Shown here in pieces: positions 62,349 through 64,000 of a stretch of DNA of 64,000 nucleotides. This DNA comes from Cannabis sativa. Its lineage: Eukaryota > Streptophyta > Magnoliopsida > Rosales > Cannabaceae. The notes under the pieces were generated by a model. It did no database searches. It saw nothing but the letters and a program-made list of their open reading frames with translations, and had not been told where the DNA came from. How positions within the stretch are numbered: position 1 is the first letter of the stretch; every line of letters begins with the position of its first letter. The stretch lies in NCBI RefSeq assembly GCF_029168945.1, contig NC_083606.1, positions 18,750,041 to 18,814,040 on the forward strand, written 5' to 3'. The translations under genes were made by a program, and so were the position numbers.

Positions 62349-64000
62349 TCAAGCTGGAGCATAGATGTTAATCATGCCCAGCTTGTTACAAAGATAGTCA
62401 ATCCGCACCCCATTCAAAGCTTTTGTAAAAATATCTCCTAGTTGTTCTCCGGTTTTCACATATCCTGTGGAGATCAGACCTTGTTGAATTTTCTCACGAA
62501 CAAAATGACAATCGATCTCAATGTGCTTAGTTCGCTCGTGGAATACGGGATTCGAGGCAATATGAAGAGCAGCTTGATTATCACACCATAATTTTGCTGG
62601 AATAGAAGTCTTAAACCCGAATTCAGTCAAAAGCTGATAAATCCATATTACCTCACACACGGATTGGGCCATAGCTCTATATTCTGATTCAGCACTAGAT
62701 CTAGATACAACATTTTGTTTCTTACTCTTCCAAGAGACCAGATTGCCACCAACAAATACACAATATCCTGAAGTGGATCGTCTATCTACCTTGGAGCCTG
62801 CCCAATCTGCATCAGAAAAACACTCAATCTGGGTATGTCCATGATCCTTGTAAACTATACCTCGTCCTGGTGCTCCTTTTAACATAAAATTTGTTCTAAT
62901 GCTGCCCAATGATGAATTGTTGGGGAAGACATGAACTGACTAATAACACTAACTGGAAATGCAATATCTGGACGAGTCACAGTTAAATAATTCAACTTTC
63001 CAACTAACCTGCGATATTTCTCAAGATCTTCAAATGGTTTCCCATCACGTGTAAGATGCACAGCTGGATTCATTGGAGCATTGCAAGGTTTTGATCCCAA
63101 TTTCCCTGTCTCAGTTAGCAAATCAAGTACATACTTTCTTTGAGACAGAAAAATACCTTGTTTACTCCGAGTAACTTCAATCCCCAAGAACTACTTGAGT
63201 TCCCCTAAATCTTTCGTGTTAAACTCGGGTGTGAATGAAAGACTTAAGGGATGAGATGCCTTCGCATCATTTCCGGTAATAACGATGTCATCAACATACA
63301 CCACTAACAAAATGATACCAACGAGTTGATCTTTTATAAAACACGAATGATCCGACTTACTTTTCAACAAACCAAACTTCTCAATCGACTAAATTTACCA
63401 AACCAAGCACGAGGGCTTTGTTTCAATCCATATAAAGATTTGCGAAGATGACAAACATGCCCTAACTCCCCGAGCAACAAACCCGGAGGTTGCTCCATAT
63501 ATACTTCTTCCTCAAGATCTCCATGAAGAAAAGCATTTTTAATATCAAGTGATGCAAAGGCCAATGATGAGTAGGCGCCATGGAAATGAACGGTCGAACG
63601 TATGTGAGTTTAGCAACGGAGAAAAAGTATCACAATAGTCCACTCCATAGGTTTGAGCATAACCCTTGGCAACAAGACGGGCCTTTAAGCGAGCAAGCGT
63701 GCCGTCCGGATTGAATTTAACCGTGAACACCCATTTACACCCGATGGCCTGTTTTCCGGAAGGTAAATCAACCAAGACCCAAGTACCATTTGCAACCAAA
63801 GCATTCATCTCTTCTATCATTGCAGCAAGCCAACCAGGATGAGACATCGCTTCTCGAACAGTTTTAGGAATAGTGATAGAATCAAGAGAAGCAATAAAAG
63901 AACAAGAAGAAGAGGAGAGATGATTATAAGACACAAAAGAAGTAATAGGAAAAGTTCATTGACGTTTACCTTTACGTAGTGCAATGGGAAGATCATCTGA
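62349..64000 (-). pseudogene. Ty1/copia pol remnant: reverse transcriptase and RNase H
   Basis: Broken pol gene on the minus strand, running in from beyond the window. In order: REAMSHPGWLAAMIEEMNAL and GCKWVFTVKFNPDGTLARLK (start of the copia reverse transcriptase), a frameshift near 63570, [20 protein letters not shown] and [12 protein letters not shown], the catalytic YVDD near 63290, a stop near 63190, RRLVGKLNYLTVTRPDIAF, another frameshift near 62890, then RNase H with CFSDADWAGSKVDRRSTSGY, SRSSAESEYRAMA and WCDNQAALHIASNPVFHERT. It ends at 62349 next to the polypurine tract. At least two frameshifts and a stop make it inactive. Confidence 0.93.

Overview
This is nuclear DNA of a flowering plant, most likely a rosid eudicot. 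The evidence is AT-rich intergenic DNA, intron-rich genes with plant GT-AG junctions, plant-specific protein families, and dense plant-type LTR retrotransposons, LINEs, hAT, MULE-like, CACTA and Helitron elements. I cannot fix the species; the overall look would fit Rosales (for example Cannabaceae), but that is only an impression.

Four host genes can be reconstructed exon by exon. (1) An ethanolamine/choline kinase-type gene on + (10729-14670, 11 coding exons, 385 aa), for phosphatidylethanolamine synthesis. (2) An F-box/kelch-repeat gene on - (15395-17671, 2 coding exons, 428 aa) resembling Arabidopsis SAGL1 (At1g55270), arranged tail-to-tail with the kinase. (3) A small multi-pass membrane protein gene on - (30614-32394, 4 exons, 184 aa), TMEM128-like. 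(4) The Mediator subunit MED17 on - (57404-61971, 8 coding exons, 661 aa). They share no obvious pathway; this is an ordinary euchromatic gene series split apart by transposons.

Layout. 1-7.8 kb: nested gypsy and LTR-element remnants, including a solo LTR with a perfect 5-bp target duplication. 8.0-10.4 kb: an element with ~245-bp terminal inverted repeats carrying tandem repeats and an unrecognised exon-like fragment. 10.7-18.4 kb: genes 1 and 2. 19.0-25.4 kb: two LINEs inserted at exactly the same target site, the first nearly intact with ORF1 and ORF2 overlapping in ATGA. 27.6-29.1 kb: a hAT-like element with a nested hairpin-ended element. 30.6-32.4 kb: gene 3. 33-47 kb: a dense field of MITEs, LTR-like remnants, an array of about ten ~37-bp hairpins, a degenerate gag-like gene, G-rich minisatellite MITEs and a Helitron. 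47.3-53.5 kb: a very young non-coding LTR retrotransposon with a hAT element in its 3' LTR; the hAT carries a captured carboxylesterase gene fragment. 57.4-62.0 kb: MED17. 62.2-64.0 kb: a degenerate copia element whose 3' LTR lies only about 200 bp upstream of the MED17 start codon and in the same orientation.

I saw no convincing tRNA, rRNA, CRISPR or organellar segment. All coordinates and splice sites were read by eye; no search or alignment was run.
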